64,000 nt of DNA from Xanthomonas sp. DAR 35659 (lineage in GTDB: Bacteria; Pseudomonadota; Gammaproteobacteria; Xanthomonadales; Xanthomonadaceae): NCBI RefSeq assembly GCF_041242975.1, contig NZ_CP162488.1:351501-415500 (forward strand). Reading direction: 5' to 3'. The notes beneath the pieces are model-generated. The model had not been told where the DNA came from, ran no database searches, and saw nothing but the letters and a program-made list of their open reading frames with translations. A program made the position numbers and the translations under genes. Shown here one piece after another: positions 26,364 to 34,959 of this stretch (positions within the stretch are counted from its first letter, which is position 1; each line of letters begins with the position of its first letter).

Positions 26364-26996
26364 ATGCCCAGTTCATCCGCCCCCGCGCCGCGCCCGGCGC
26401 GCCTGACCGAGCGCAAGCGCCAGGCCATCCTGGAGGCGGCGATCGCCGAGTTCCGCAGCCAGGGCTTCGACGCCACCAGCATGGACCGCATCGCCGCCAG
26501 CGCCGGCGTGTCCAAGCGCACCGTCTACAACCACTTCCCGAGCAAGGACGCCTTGTTCGCCGAGATCCTGCAGCGGCTGTGGCAGCGCAGCGCGGACATG
26601 CTCAGCGTGCCGTATCGGCCGGATCGACCGCTGCGCGACCAGTTGCTGCAGTTGCTGCAGCAGAAACTGCGGCTGCTCGACGACCCCGACTTCATCGACC
26701 TCTCGCGCGTGGCGATCGCGCGCGGCGTGCACTCGCCCGAGCGCGCCCGCGAACTGATCGCGCAACTGGGCAGCAAGGAAGAGGGCGCCACGCTGTGGAT
26801 CCGCGCGGCGCTGGACGATGGCCGCCTGCAGCCGCTGGACCCGGCGTTCGCGGCGCAGCAGCTGGAGGCGCTGGTCAAGGGCTTCGCGTTCTGGCCGCAG
26901 ATCGCGATGGGCCAGCTGCCGCTGAGCGCCGCGCAGCAGGCGCAGGTGGCGGAGTCGGCGGTGGAGATGTTCCTGCAGCGCTACGCGCGCGGCTGA
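26364..26996 (+). CDS. TetR/AcrR-family transcriptional repressor
   Basis: The 210-residue regulator has the N-terminal helix-turn-helix (residues about 17-63: ILEAAIAEFRSQGFDATSMD, then IAASAGVSKRTVYNHFPSKD). A C-terminal ligand domain of the AefR-like type follows (TLWIRAALDDGRLQPLDPAF). It is divergent from the MBL-SDR operon and shares an 80-base promoter region containing a perfect palindrome, so autoregulation and control of that operon are likely. The ligand is unknown. Confidence 0.9.
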   Translation: MPSSSAPAPRPARLTERKRQAILEAAIAEFRSQGFDATSMDRIAASAGVSKRTVYNHFPSKDALFAEILQRLWQRSADMLSVPYRPDRPLRDQLLQLLQQKLRLLDDPDFIDLSRVAIARGVHSPERARELIAQLGSKEEGATLWIRAALDDGRLQPLDPAFAAQQLEALVKGFAFWPQIAMGQLPLSAAQQAQVAESAVEMFLQRYARG

Positions 26997-27059
26997 GCGC
27001 TACGCGCGCGCGGCGATGCCGGTGCGCAGCCGCGCGGGGCGTCCGCCGCCAGGCGCGGG

Positions 27060-27410
27060 TCAGACTTCCGACCACACCGCCAGTTCGTAGCCGTCGGGAT
27101 CGGCGAAATGGAAACGGCGCCCGCCGGGGAAGGCGAACAGCGGCCGCACGATGCGGCCGCCGGCCGCCTCGATGCGCGCCTGGGTGTCGGCCAGGTCGTT
27201 GGAGTACAGCACCACCAGCGCGCCGCCGGGCTGCGCGGTGCCGTGGAAGAAGCCGCCGCTGAGGCGGCCGTCGCGGAACTCGCAGTAGTCCGGTCCGTAG
27301 TCCTGGAAGCTCCAGTCGAAGGCCTGGCCGTAGAAGGCCTTGGCCGCGGCGATCGAGGCGACGGCGAATTCCAGATAGTCGATGCGGTGCTGTTGCTCGG
27401 CGCGGGACAT
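27060..27410 (-). CDS. VOC-superfamily (glyoxalase/bleomycin-resistance-like) protein
   Basis: This 116-residue single-module protein contains IDYLEFAVASIAAAKAFYG at the start and FHFADPDGYELAVWSEV at the end, the usual VOC metal-site strands. The likely ligands are His14 and the Glu in the last strand. The role may be glyoxalase-like or a binding protein; sequence alone does not decide. AGGAG lies six bases before ATG 27410. Confidence 0.82.
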   Translation of the reverse strand: MSRAEQQHRIDYLEFAVASIAAAKAFYGQAFDWSFQDYGPDYCEFRDGRLSGGFFHGTAQPGGALVVLYSNDLADTQARIEAAGGRIVRPLFAFPGGRRFHFADPDGYELAVWSEV

Positions 27411-27558
27411 GGGCGGCTCCTGGGGAAGAGCCGACAGTATCCATCGCGCGGATGGCGCCGGCTTGGCGAAAACGGCCATTGCGTCGCCGCGCGACATGCC
27501 CGGGCGATCCCGGCGATGATGGATGTGCGGCGGTGTCGCGCAACGAGGGAGCAATGGC

Positions 27559-27963
27559 ATGGACATCCAGGCACTGGCGCGTCGGATCTTCGATGCACAA
27601 GCCTTCAGTCGCCTGCTTGGCGCGCGGCTGGGCGCGATCAGCGAGGGACAGGTCGAGATCGTGATCGACATGCGCGACGAACTGCGCCAGCAGCACGGCT
27701 TCGCGCATGGCGGCGTGCTGAGCTACCTCGCCGACAATGCGCTGACGTTCGCCGGCGGGCTGGCGCTGGAAGGCGATGCGCTGACCGCCGAGTTCAAGAT
27801 CAACTACCTGCGTCCGGCACGCGGCACCCGGCTCATCGCCCGCGCGCAGACGCTCGGGCAGGGCAAGCGCCAGGCGGTGTGCCGCTGCGATATCGTCTCG
27901 GTCGAGGAAGACAGCGAACGTCTGTGCGCAGTGGCGCAGGGCACCATCGTCGCCGCACCCTGA
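27559..27963 (+). CDS. PaaI-type hotdog-fold thioesterase
   Basis: The 134-residue protein has the hotdog signature HGFAHGGVLSYLADNALTFA (about residues 47-66), with the catalytic Asp in the helix. The strand EFKINYLRPARGTRLIARA follows. Family members hydrolyse acyl- or phenylacetyl-CoA thioesters. GGGAG lies about ten bases before ATG 27559. It is transcribed alone, divergent from the VOC gene. Confidence 0.85.
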   Translation: MDIQALARRIFDAQAFSRLLGARLGAISEGQVEIVIDMRDELRQQHGFAHGGVLSYLADNALTFAGGLALEGDALTAEFKINYLRPARGTRLIARAQTLGQGKRQAVCRCDIVSVEEDSERLCAVAQGTIVAAP

Positions 27964-28055
27964 ACCGTGTCACGTTGCCGATCCTTGCGCGCGCCTGCGC
28001 CGTGCCAGGCTGCGCGGGCGCTGATCGCGCTGCGTGCGAACGCACCGCGCCGGAT

Positions 28056-28385
28056 TCATTTCGGCAGCAGCGTCTGGACGAACGCGATGGCCTCGCGCAG
28101 CAGGCGCGCGGCGAGCGCGTCATCGGCGAAGGTTTCCGGAGCCACGCGAATCCGGCCGGCCATCGCCCGGCTGCGCGAGCGCATCGGCTCGATCCCGGGC
28201 AGTGCCAACGCCCACGCGTCGTTGCCTTTGCCGAGCCGCACCAGCACGCCATCCTCGCGCGCGCCGCACAGCAGATGGCCGTGCAGCAGCCAGACCCAGC
28301 CACCGAACATCGGCTTCTCGGTCAGATCCGGCCGCGCGCCAAGCGCGTCGCGCAGCATGTGTTCCAAGCCTGCATCTCTGGCCAT
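28056..28385 (-). CDS. TfoX/Sxy N-terminal-domain protein
   Basis: The 109-residue protein consists only of the TfoX N-terminal domain, with the conserved KPMFGGWVWLLHGHLLCG and VRLGKGNDAWAL blocks. Full-length Sxy/TfoX competence activators are about 200 residues and carry a second domain, so this short form may not act in competence. It ends 93 bases after the convergent thioesterase gene. Confidence 0.8.
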   Translation of the reverse strand: MARDAGLEHMLRDALGARPDLTEKPMFGGWVWLLHGHLLCGAREDGVLVRLGKGNDAWALALPGIEPMRSRSRAMAGRIRVAPETFADDALAARLLREAIAFVQTLLPK

Positions 28386-28429
28386 GTGGCACTCGGGTCA
28401 TCGTGTCTGGCGGCACGGTAGCAGGCTGG

Positions 28430-28518
28430 GAATTCGGGATTCGGGATTGGGGAGTCGTAAAAGAGGGGAGCCGTGGCGGAGAGGCTTTTGCTCTTGCGAA
28501 TCCCTAATCCCCAATCTG
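28430..28518. repeat. Imperfect inverted repeat of the GGGATTGGGGAGTCG family
   Basis: A stretch starting near 28430 with GGGATTCGGGATTGGGGAGT is answered at 28490-28518 by GCGAATCCCTAATCCCCAAT. The arms are imperfect. A partial copy (GGGATTGGGGAGTCGTGAG) occurs at 32180-32198 between aceB and aceA. This is a dispersed intergenic repeat. Confidence 0.6.
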
Positions 28519-28561
28519 CGGCCCGTGGCGCCCGTTTCGAAGCAATTTCAGAGGCACGTGC

Positions 28562-28628
28562 CTGTAGGAGCGGCTTCAGCCGCGACGCGTTCCCGATAGC
28601 GCCCGTCGCGGCTGAAGCCGCTCTACAG
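28562..28628. repeat. REP-type inverted pair
   Basis: Facing copies of GTAGGAGCGGCTTCAGCCGC span 28562-28587 and 28604-28628, with one base missing in the right copy. The pair sits behind the AraC-family gene. Confidence 0.88.
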
Positions 28629-28655
28629 CGTGCTTTTCGTCGTTCGCGGACCCTG

Positions 28656-29378
28656 TCAGCGCGCGTGCCGCCGCACCAACTCGCGCGGGCTGAGGCCGGT
28701 CAGCTGGCGGCTGTCGCGGACCAGATGCGGGGCGTCGCCGTAGCCGGCGTGCAGGGCGGCGGCGGTCAGCGTGGGATGGTCGGTGGCCAGGCGCAGGAAG
28801 CGTTGCAGGCGCAGGATGCGCTGGAGGGTCTTGGCGCCGTAGCCGAACGCGTCCTGGCAGCGGCGTCGCAGCGCGCGCTCGCTGATGCCCAGGTCGCGCA
28901 GCAGGTCGGCCAGGCGTGGCGCATCGTCGCCAGCCAGTCGCGCGAAGACCCAGGCCATCGCCGCGTCGGTGGCGAGCGGACGGCTGGCGCACAGCGCATG
29001 CAGCACCGCCAGCGGCTCGGCGCCGTCCTCCAGGCGCGCCTGCCAGTCGCGGCCGCGGCCATCCCACAGCGCCTCCAGCGCGATGCGTTGGTCGGCGATG
29101 GCGTGCAGCGGCACGCCCAGCAGGCCCGTGCCCGCACCAGCGGCCAGGCGCACGCCTGTCAACACGCTGCCCGGCGCCAGCGTCGCGTCGCTAGCGCGGC
29201 GGTCGGGCCCGGCGACGAACAGCGCGCGCCCGTCCCAGATCAGGTCCACGCAGCCGTCGGGCAGCACCTGTGTCGGCGACGGATCGGCATCGCCCTGGCG
29301 GAAGCGCCAGCTGCAGCGCAGGCGGTCGCGCAGTGCCGGCGGTGCGTCGAGTTCGGCGTAGCGGGAGGGCAGGGACAC
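28656..29378 (-). CDS. AraC-family transcriptional regulator
   Basis: The 240-residue regulator has an N-terminal DUF6597-like region (QVLPDGCVDLIWDG). The C-terminal AraC DNA-binding domain (about residues 150-238) has two helix-turn-helices: LADLLRDLGISERALRRRCQ and FLRLATDHPTLTAAALHAGY, then DAPHLVRDSRQLTGLSPREL. The second helix reads Y-G-D-A-P-H-L where most family members have F-x-D-x-S-H-F. The target is unknown. It is followed by a REP pair. Confidence 0.87.
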   Translation of the reverse strand: MSLPSRYAELDAPPALRDRLRCSWRFRQGDADPSPTQVLPDGCVDLIWDGRALFVAGPDRRASDATLAPGSVLTGVRLAAGAGTGLLGVPLHAIADQRIALEALWDGRGRDWQARLEDGAEPLAVLHALCASRPLATDAAMAWVFARLAGDDAPRLADLLRDLGISERALRRRCQDAFGYGAKTLQRILRLQRFLRLATDHPTLTAAALHAGYGDAPHLVRDSRQLTGLSPRELVRRHAR

Positions 29379-29454
29379 GTGCGGTCGAGATACGGCGGGC
29401 GGCCGGTGAAGGTAGCAGAAGGTGCCGCTGCCTTCGCCGATGGCGCCGCCGTGG

Positions 29455-30423
29455 TCAGCGCTCCGACGGCCCGCTCTCGTCGTAGCCGCGCGGGGTGAAC
29501 AGGTCCGGCTGGATCAGTTCGATGAAGGCGCGCGCCTGTGCCGACAGGTACTTGCCCTTGCGCACCACCACGCCGTAGCTGCGGGTGGGGAAGTAGTCGC
29601 CCAGCGAACGCGTGGCCAGCTTGGCGCGGTCGGCGTCGGTGACGCAGATCGAGCTGACGATGGAGATGCCCATGCCCATCGCCACGTACTGCTTGATGAC
29701 CTCCCAGCCGCCGACTTCCAGCGCCACCGTGTACGGCACGCGCGCCTGCTGGAACACCAGGTCGACCAGGCGGTAGGTCACCTGGCGCTTGGGCGGCAGG
29801 ATCAGCGGATACGGCGACAGGTCGTCCAGGGTCAGCTTGGACTTGCTCGCCAGCGGATGGTCGCGCGGGGCGATCAGCAATTGCTCGAAGCGGTACACCG
29901 GCGCGTAGCTGAGGTCGGCCGGCACGTCCAGCATCGAACCCACCGCCAGGTCCACCGCATCCTCGCGCAGCAGGTCGGTGCCGTCGGCGCTGATCGCGTT
30001 GTGCAGGGTCAGGCGCACCTCGGGATGGCGGGCGCGGAAGTTCTCCACGATTTTCGGCAGCAGGTACAGGATGGTGGAACTGTTGGCGGCGATGTTCAGC
30101 TCGCCCGCGTCCAGTCCGCGCGCCTTCTCGCGGAAATCGGCCTCCAGCCGGTCCAGGCTCTCCACCAGCGGCTGCGCCATCTCGTACAGCAGCTGGCCTT
30201 CGCGGCTGGGGATCAGGCGCCGCCCGCTGCGCTCCAGCAGCACCACGCCCAGTTCGCGCTCCAGTGCCTGCAACTGCAGGGTCACCGCCGGCTGGCTGAC
30301 GAACAGCGCCTCGGCGGCCCGTGAGACCGAGCCCAGGCGCACCGTCTGGCAGAACGCGCGCAGCGGCTTGAGCCGGTCGGATTTGTAAGGAAATCGAGGG
30401 GTTGCGGCGTCGCGCATAGGCAT
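29455..30423 (-). CDS. LysR-family transcriptional regulator (CysB-like), divergent from aceB
   Basis: The 322-residue protein has an N-terminal winged HTH (SVSRAAEALFVSQPAVTLQL) and a LysR substrate-binding domain with LYLLPKIVENFRARHPEVRL. The C-terminus mentions CVTDADRAKLATRSLGDYF, close to CysB-type regulators. It is divergent from malate synthase and isocitrate lyase, so regulation of the glyoxylate shunt is likely but not shown. The start is ATG 30423 (ATG 30417 is also possible). A 15-bp palindrome lies just upstream. Confidence 0.88.
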   Translation of the reverse strand: MPMRDAATPRFPYKSDRLKPLRAFCQTVRLGSVSRAAEALFVSQPAVTLQLQALERELGVVLLERSGRRLIPSREGQLLYEMAQPLVESLDRLEADFREKARGLDAGELNIAANSSTILYLLPKIVENFRARHPEVRLTLHNAISADGTDLLREDAVDLAVGSMLDVPADLSYAPVYRFEQLLIAPRDHPLASKSKLTLDDLSPYPLILPPKRQVTYRLVDLVFQQARVPYTVALEVGGWEVIKQYVAMGMGISIVSSICVTDADRAKLATRSLGDYFPTRSYGVVVRKGKYLSAQARAFIELIQPDLFTPRGYDESGPSER

Positions 30424-30435
30424 GGCGTGACAACT

Positions 30436-30479
30436 ATAAGGCAAGCTTATTTAATGCATTGACAAAACTGCATTGTCAA
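30436..30479. promoter_or_regulatory. Divergent LysR/aceB control region with two inverted repeats
   Basis: ATAAG-GCAAG-CTTAT (30436-30450) is a perfect LysR-type box. TTGACAA at 30459-30465 and TTGTCAA at 30473-30479 form a second perfect inverted repeat with a 7-base spacer. TTGACA is also a consensus -35. Together they are the likely recognition and activation sites of the LysR protein. Confidence 0.6.
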
Positions 30480-30531
30480 ATAGTTGCTGCGGAAGCACGG
30501 TAGGGGCCCGGAAATACCGAGGAACCCCACC

Positions 30532-32175
30532 ATGTCCGCCGCCGCCTTCGCCACCACTCCCGCCGCCCCCGAGCGGCCCACCCCGGGCATCACCCTGACC
30601 GCCGCCCTGGCCGGCCAGGACGCCCTGCTGCCGCCGGCGGCGCTGGCCCTGCTGGTGTCGCTGCACCGCGCGATCGAGCCGGAGCGCCAGGCGCGGCTGG
30701 CGGCGCGGCGCGAGCGCCAGGCCTATTTCGACGGCGGCGGCCTGCCGGACTTCCGCGCCGACACCCAGGCGATCCGCGATGGCGACTGGCGCGTGGCGCC
30801 GCTGCCGGCCGCGCTGCAGGACCGCCGCGTCGAGATCACCGGCCCGACCGATCCGAAGATGGTCATCAATGCGCTGAACTCCGGCGCCAAGGTGTACATG
30901 GCCGACTTCGAGGACTCGACCGCGCCGACCTGGCGCAACCTGGTCGCCGGGCAGCGCGCGCTGGCCGAGGCGGTGGCCGGCACCCTGACCTTCACCGCGC
31001 CGCCGGCGCGCGACGGCAGCCCGGGCAAGCGCTACGCGCTCAAGCCCTTTGATGAGCAGGCGGTGCTGATCGTGCGCCCGCGCGGCTGGCACCTGGACGA
31101 GAAGCACGTGCTGGTCGATGGCCAGCCGCTGGCCGGCGGCCTGTTCGACGCGGCGCTGTTCGCCTTCCACAACGGCCGCGCGCTGCAGGCCAAGGACCGC
31201 GGCCCGTACCTGTACCTGCCCAAGCTGCAGTCGATGGAGGAGGCCGCGCTGTGGGAGGCCGCGCTGTCGCACATCGAGGCGATGCTGGGCCTGCCGCAGG
31301 GCCAGATCAAGGTCACCGTGCTGATCGAGACGCTGCCGGCGGTGTTCGAGATGGACGAGATCCTGCATGCGCTGCGCGAGCGCATCGTCGGCCTGAACTG
31401 CGGGCGCTGGGACTACATCTTTTCCTACCTGAAGACCTTCCGCCGGCATCCGGACCGGGTGCTTCCCGAGCGCGGCCAGGTGACCATGACCCAGCCGTTC
31501 CTGAAGGCGTATTCGGAACTGCTGATCCGCACCTGCCATCGCCGCGGCGCGCATGCGATGGGCGGCATGGCCGCGCAGATCCCGATCGGCCACGACGAGG
31601 CGGCCAACGAGCAGGCGATGGCGCGGGTGCGGGCGGACAAGCTGCGCGAAGTCAGCGCCGGCCACGACGGCACCTGGGTGGCGCACCCGGCGCTGATCCC
31701 GATCGCCCGCGCCATCTTCGACGAGCACATGCGCACGCCGAACCAGCACGCGGTGCGGCGCGAGGACGTGCAGGCCGACCGCGACACCCTGATCGCGCCG
31801 TCCGCCGGCACCATCACCCGCGCCGGCTTCGAGGGCAACATCGAAGTGTGCGTGCGCTACCTGGCGGCGTGGCTGGACGGCAACGGCTGCGTGCCGATCC
31901 ACCACCTGATGGAGGACGCCGCCACCGCCGAGATCAGCCGCAGCCAGTTGTGGCAGTGGCTGCACGTGGGCGGCCTGCACCTGGACGACGGCACCGCGAT
32001 CGACTTCGCGCTGTTCGACACCTGCATGCGCCAGTTGCCCGCGCGCCTGGGCGAGCGAGCGCTGCTGCCCGGCGGCAATCGCCTCGACGATGCGATCGCG
32101 TTGCTGGACCGGCTGACCCGCAGCGACGAACTGGCCGAATTCCTGACCTTGCCTGCCTACCAGATGATCGACTGA
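30532..32175 (+). CDS. aceB: Malate synthase A
   Basis: The 547-residue enzyme condenses glyoxylate and acetyl-CoA to malate in the glyoxylate shunt. The family signature GLNCGRWDYIFS (about residues 289-300) is present, with VYMADFEDSTAPTW and the C-terminal MEDAATAEISRSQLWQWLH, where the catalytic Asp lies. Length fits isoform A (about 530-550). ATG 30532 follows CGAGGAA. It is followed 115 bases later by aceA on the same strand. Confidence 0.96.
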   Translation: MSAAAFATTPAAPERPTPGITLTAALAGQDALLPPAALALLVSLHRAIEPERQARLAARRERQAYFDGGGLPDFRADTQAIRDGDWRVAPLPAALQDRRVEITGPTDPKMVINALNSGAKVYMADFEDSTAPTWRNLVAGQRALAEAVAGTLTFTAPPARDGSPGKRYALKPFDEQAVLIVRPRGWHLDEKHVLVDGQPLAGGLFDAALFAFHNGRALQAKDRGPYLYLPKLQSMEEAALWEAALSHIEAMLGLPQGQIKVTVLIETLPAVFEMDEILHALRERIVGLNCGRWDYIFSYLKTFRRHPDRVLPERGQVTMTQPFLKAYSELLIRTCHRRGAHAMGGMAAQIPIGHDEAANEQAMARVRADKLREVSAGHDGTWVAHPALIPIARAIFDEHMRTPNQHAVRREDVQADRDTLIAPSAGTITRAGFEGNIEVCVRYLAAWLDGNGCVPIHHLMEDAATAEISRSQLWQWLHVGGLHLDDGTAIDFALFDTCMRQLPARLGERALLPGGNRLDDAIALLDRLTRSDELAEFLTLPAYQMID

Positions 32176-32290
32176 AGCCGGGATTGGGGAGTCGTGAGAG
32201 CGGCTTGCCTGCGCCCGACGATTTCCAGGCTTTCTTTCGACACGACGTTCCACCGTTTCATCGCTGCATCCATTCCGAGGAGAACGCAAG

Positions 32291-33586
32291 ATGAGCACCA
32301 CGTTGCAGACCGCCGAACAACTCCAGCACGTCTGGGACACCGATCCGCGCTGGGCCGGGATCGCCCGCAACTACACCGCCGCCGACGTGGTGCGCCTGCG
32401 CGGCACGGTGCACGTGGAGCATTCGCTGGCCCGGCTCGGTGCCGAGAAGCTGTGGAGGTACCTGCACGAGAAGGACTTCGTCAACGCGCTGGGCGCGCTG
32501 ACCGGCAACCAGGCGATGCAGCAGGTCAAGGCCGGGCTCAACGCCATCTACCTGTCCGGCTGGCAGGTGGCCGCCGACGCCAACCTGGCCGGGCAGATGT
32601 ACCCGGACCAGTCGCTGTACCCGGCCGACTCGGTGCCGGCGGTGGTCAAGCGCATCAACAACACCCTGCTGCGCGCCGACCAGCTGCACCACGCCGAAGG
32701 CAAGGACGAGATCGATTTCCTGCAGCCGATCGTGGCCGACGCCGAGGCAGGCTTCGGCGGGGTGCTCAACGCCTTCGAGCTGATGAAGGCGATGATCGAG
32801 GCCGGCGCGGCCGGCGTGCATTTCGAGGATCAGTTGGCCTCGGTGAAGAAGTGCGGGCACATGGGTGGCAAGGTGCTGGTGCCGACCCGCGAGGCGATCG
32901 AGAAGCTCAACGCCGCGCGCCTGGCCGCCGACGTGATGGGCGTGCCGACCCTGCTGGTGGCGCGCACCGATGCCGAGGCCGCCGACCTGGTGACCAGCGA
33001 CATCGACCCCAACGATCGCCCGTTCACCACCGGCGAGCGCACCGTCGAAGGCTTCTTCCGCACCAACAAGGGCCTGGACCAGGCGATCAGCCGCGGCCTG
33101 GCCTACGCGCCCTACGCCGACCTGATCTGGTGCGAGACCGGCAAGCCGGACCTGGAGTTCGCGCGCAAGTTCGCCGAGGCGATCCACGCCAAGTTCCCCG
33201 GCAAGCTGCTGGCCTACAACTGCTCGCCCAGCTTCAACTGGAAGAAGAACCTGGACGACGCCACCATCGCCAAGTTCCAGCGCGAGATCGCCAGCTACGG
33301 CTACAAGTTCCAGTTCATCACCCTGGCCGGCTTCCACGCGCTGAACTACTCGATGTTCAACCTGGCGCACGGGTATGCGCGCCGGCAGATGAGCGCCTTC
33401 GTCGAACTGCAGGAGGCCGAGTTCGCCGCCGCCGACCGTGGCTTCACCGCGGTCAAGCATCAGCGCGAGGTCGGCACCGGCTACTTCGATGCGGTGACCC
33501 AGGCGATCCAGCAGGGCCAGTCCTCCACCACCGCCTTGAAGGGGTCGACGGAGGAGGAACAGTTCCACGGCGAAAAGGCCGCCTGA
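32291..33586 (+). CDS. aceA: Isocitrate lyase
   Basis: The 431-residue enzyme splits isocitrate to glyoxylate and succinate. The catalytic loop K-K-C-G-H is seen in [19 protein letters not shown], with earlier [12 protein letters not shown] metal-binding residues. The protein ends in the usual GSTEEEQFH tail. GAGGAGAA precedes the ATG. It forms the glyoxylate operon with aceB and is followed by a strong terminator. Confidence 0.97.
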   Translation: MSTTLQTAEQLQHVWDTDPRWAGIARNYTAADVVRLRGTVHVEHSLARLGAEKLWRYLHEKDFVNALGALTGNQAMQQVKAGLNAIYLSGWQVAADANLAGQMYPDQSLYPADSVPAVVKRINNTLLRADQLHHAEGKDEIDFLQPIVADAEAGFGGVLNAFELMKAMIEAGAAGVHFEDQLASVKKCGHMGGKVLVPTREAIEKLNAARLAADVMGVPTLLVARTDAEAADLVTSDIDPNDRPFTTGERTVEGFFRTNKGLDQAISRGLAYAPYADLIWCETGKPDLEFARKFAEAIHAKFPGKLLAYNCSPSFNWKKNLDDATIAKFQREIASYGYKFQFITLAGFHALNYSMFNLAHGYARRQMSAFVELQEAEFAAADRGFTAVKHQREVGTGYFDAVTQAIQQGQSSTTALKGSTEEEQFHGEKAA

Positions 33587-33630
33587 CCTGCAGCCAGGCC
33601 GCCGTTGTCGCCGTCCCCGAGGGAGGGGAG

Positions 33631-33657
33631 AGCCCGGGTTCGCCCGGGCTTTTTTTT
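33631..33657 (+). terminator. Rho-independent terminator of aceBA
   Basis: An 8-bp perfect GC stem (AGCCCGGG/CCCGGGCT) with a TTCG tetraloop is followed by eight T residues or so. Confidence 0.95.
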
Positions 33658-33890
33658 GTCCGTGCGCGAGGCATGCGCGACGGCCGAGGTGGCGGCCGCG
33701 CAAGGCGCGCTTGTCTACCAAGTGCGACAACACGGCGACGCGTCGGGGAGACGGGCCGCCGACCGCGCAATTCCCACCGATATGCGTTCTCCGGAATACG
33801 CGAGACCGGCTGTGATGCACCGCGAATGTGGCGCCCGGATGCTATGCTTTCTTCACGATGGCGTACGCGCCAGGAGCCACTGGGGGCCGG

Positions 33891-34937
33891 ATGAGCCGCG
33901 ACAGCGCCGCATCCAACATACGCGAGAAAATTCCGACGGTCGGTCCAGGCGCTCCCAAACCCAGCGAACTGGCGGTGCTGACTGCGGCGGAGTTGCGCCT
34001 GTTTTCCGAGTTCGGCCGCGCGCGCAGCGTGCGCGCCGGCGACGTGCTGTTCCGTCGCGGCGATGGCGGCAGCGCCATGTTCGTGATCAGTAGCGGTGTG
34101 ATCGATCTGGATTTTGGCGAGGACCTGGTGGTCAAGCATCTCGGGCATGGGGAGTTCTTCGGCGAACTGGGCTTGTTGATCGGCAACCACATGCGCAGCG
34201 CCGATGCGATCGCCGCCAGCGACGGCGTGCTGGTCGAACTGGACCACGACGATTTCCAGCGCCTGGTGGAGCGCGACCCGGGCCTGGTCGCCTACTTCCT
34301 GCGCCGGACCATCATGCGCGTGGTGATGAACGAGCAGACCCTGATCCGCCAGTTGCGCCGCCGCAACCACGATCTGGAAGCGGCGCTGGACAACCTCTAC
34401 GCCACCACCCACCAGCTCACCCAGACCGAAGAGCTGGTGCGCACCGACGAGCTGACCGGCCTGCACAATCGCCGCGGCCTGATCCTGCGCCTGCAGGAAT
34501 GCCGGCGCGACGGCCGTTCGCCGGGGCCGGGCCTGCTGCTGATCGACTGCGATCGCTTCAAGCACATCAACGACGAGCACGGCCATCTGGTCGGCGATCG
34601 CGTGCTGCAGAACGTCGCCAACATCCTGCGCTCGGTCGCCGGCCAGGACGACATCGCCTGCCGCCTTGGCGGCGACGAGTTCTGCCTGCTGGTGGCGACC
34701 GGCAACGTGGAAGACCTGCGCCGAATCGGCGAGTTCGTGATCGCCACCGTGCAGAACCTGCTGGGCGTGCCGCATCCGCTGCCGCACATCTGCCCGGTCA
34801 GCATCGGCATCAGCCGGGTCGATCCGCAGACGGACTGGAACGACTGGTACGCCAATGCCGACGCCGCGCTGTACGAGGCCAAGCGCCTCGGCGGCAACCG
34901 TCTCTACTGGCACGACCTCGCCTCCCCACCCGACTGA
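33891..34937 (+). CDS. Diguanylate cyclase with cyclic-nucleotide-binding domain
   Basis: The 348-residue cytoplasmic protein couples an N-terminal cNMP-binding fold to a GGDEF domain. The cNMP fold is about residues 30-150: LFRRGDGGSAMFVISSGVID, then GEFFGELGLL, the phosphate-binding cassette. The GGDEF domain is about 175-348: RTDELTGLHNRRG, and CRLGGDEFCLLVA with an intact active site. The inhibitory RxxD site has Gly in place of Arg (GQDD), so product feedback may be lost. ATG 33891 is chosen; ATG 33858 would add 11 residues. The cyclase gene follows after 22 bases, so a cAMP to c-di-GMP link is conceivable. Confidence 0.85.
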   Translation: MSRDSAASNIREKIPTVGPGAPKPSELAVLTAAELRLFSEFGRARSVRAGDVLFRRGDGGSAMFVISSGVIDLDFGEDLVVKHLGHGEFFGELGLLIGNHMRSADAIAASDGVLVELDHDDFQRLVERDPGLVAYFLRRTIMRVVMNEQTLIRQLRRRNHDLEAALDNLYATTHQLTQTEELVRTDELTGLHNRRGLILRLQECRRDGRSPGPGLLLIDCDRFKHINDEHGHLVGDRVLQNVANILRSVAGQDDIACRLGGDEFCLLVATGNVEDLRRIGEFVIATVQNLLGVPHPLPHICPVSIGISRVDPQTDWNDWYANADAALYEAKRLGGNRLYWHDLASPPD

Positions 34938-34959
34938 CGCGCGCCACCGCGAGCCGCCC

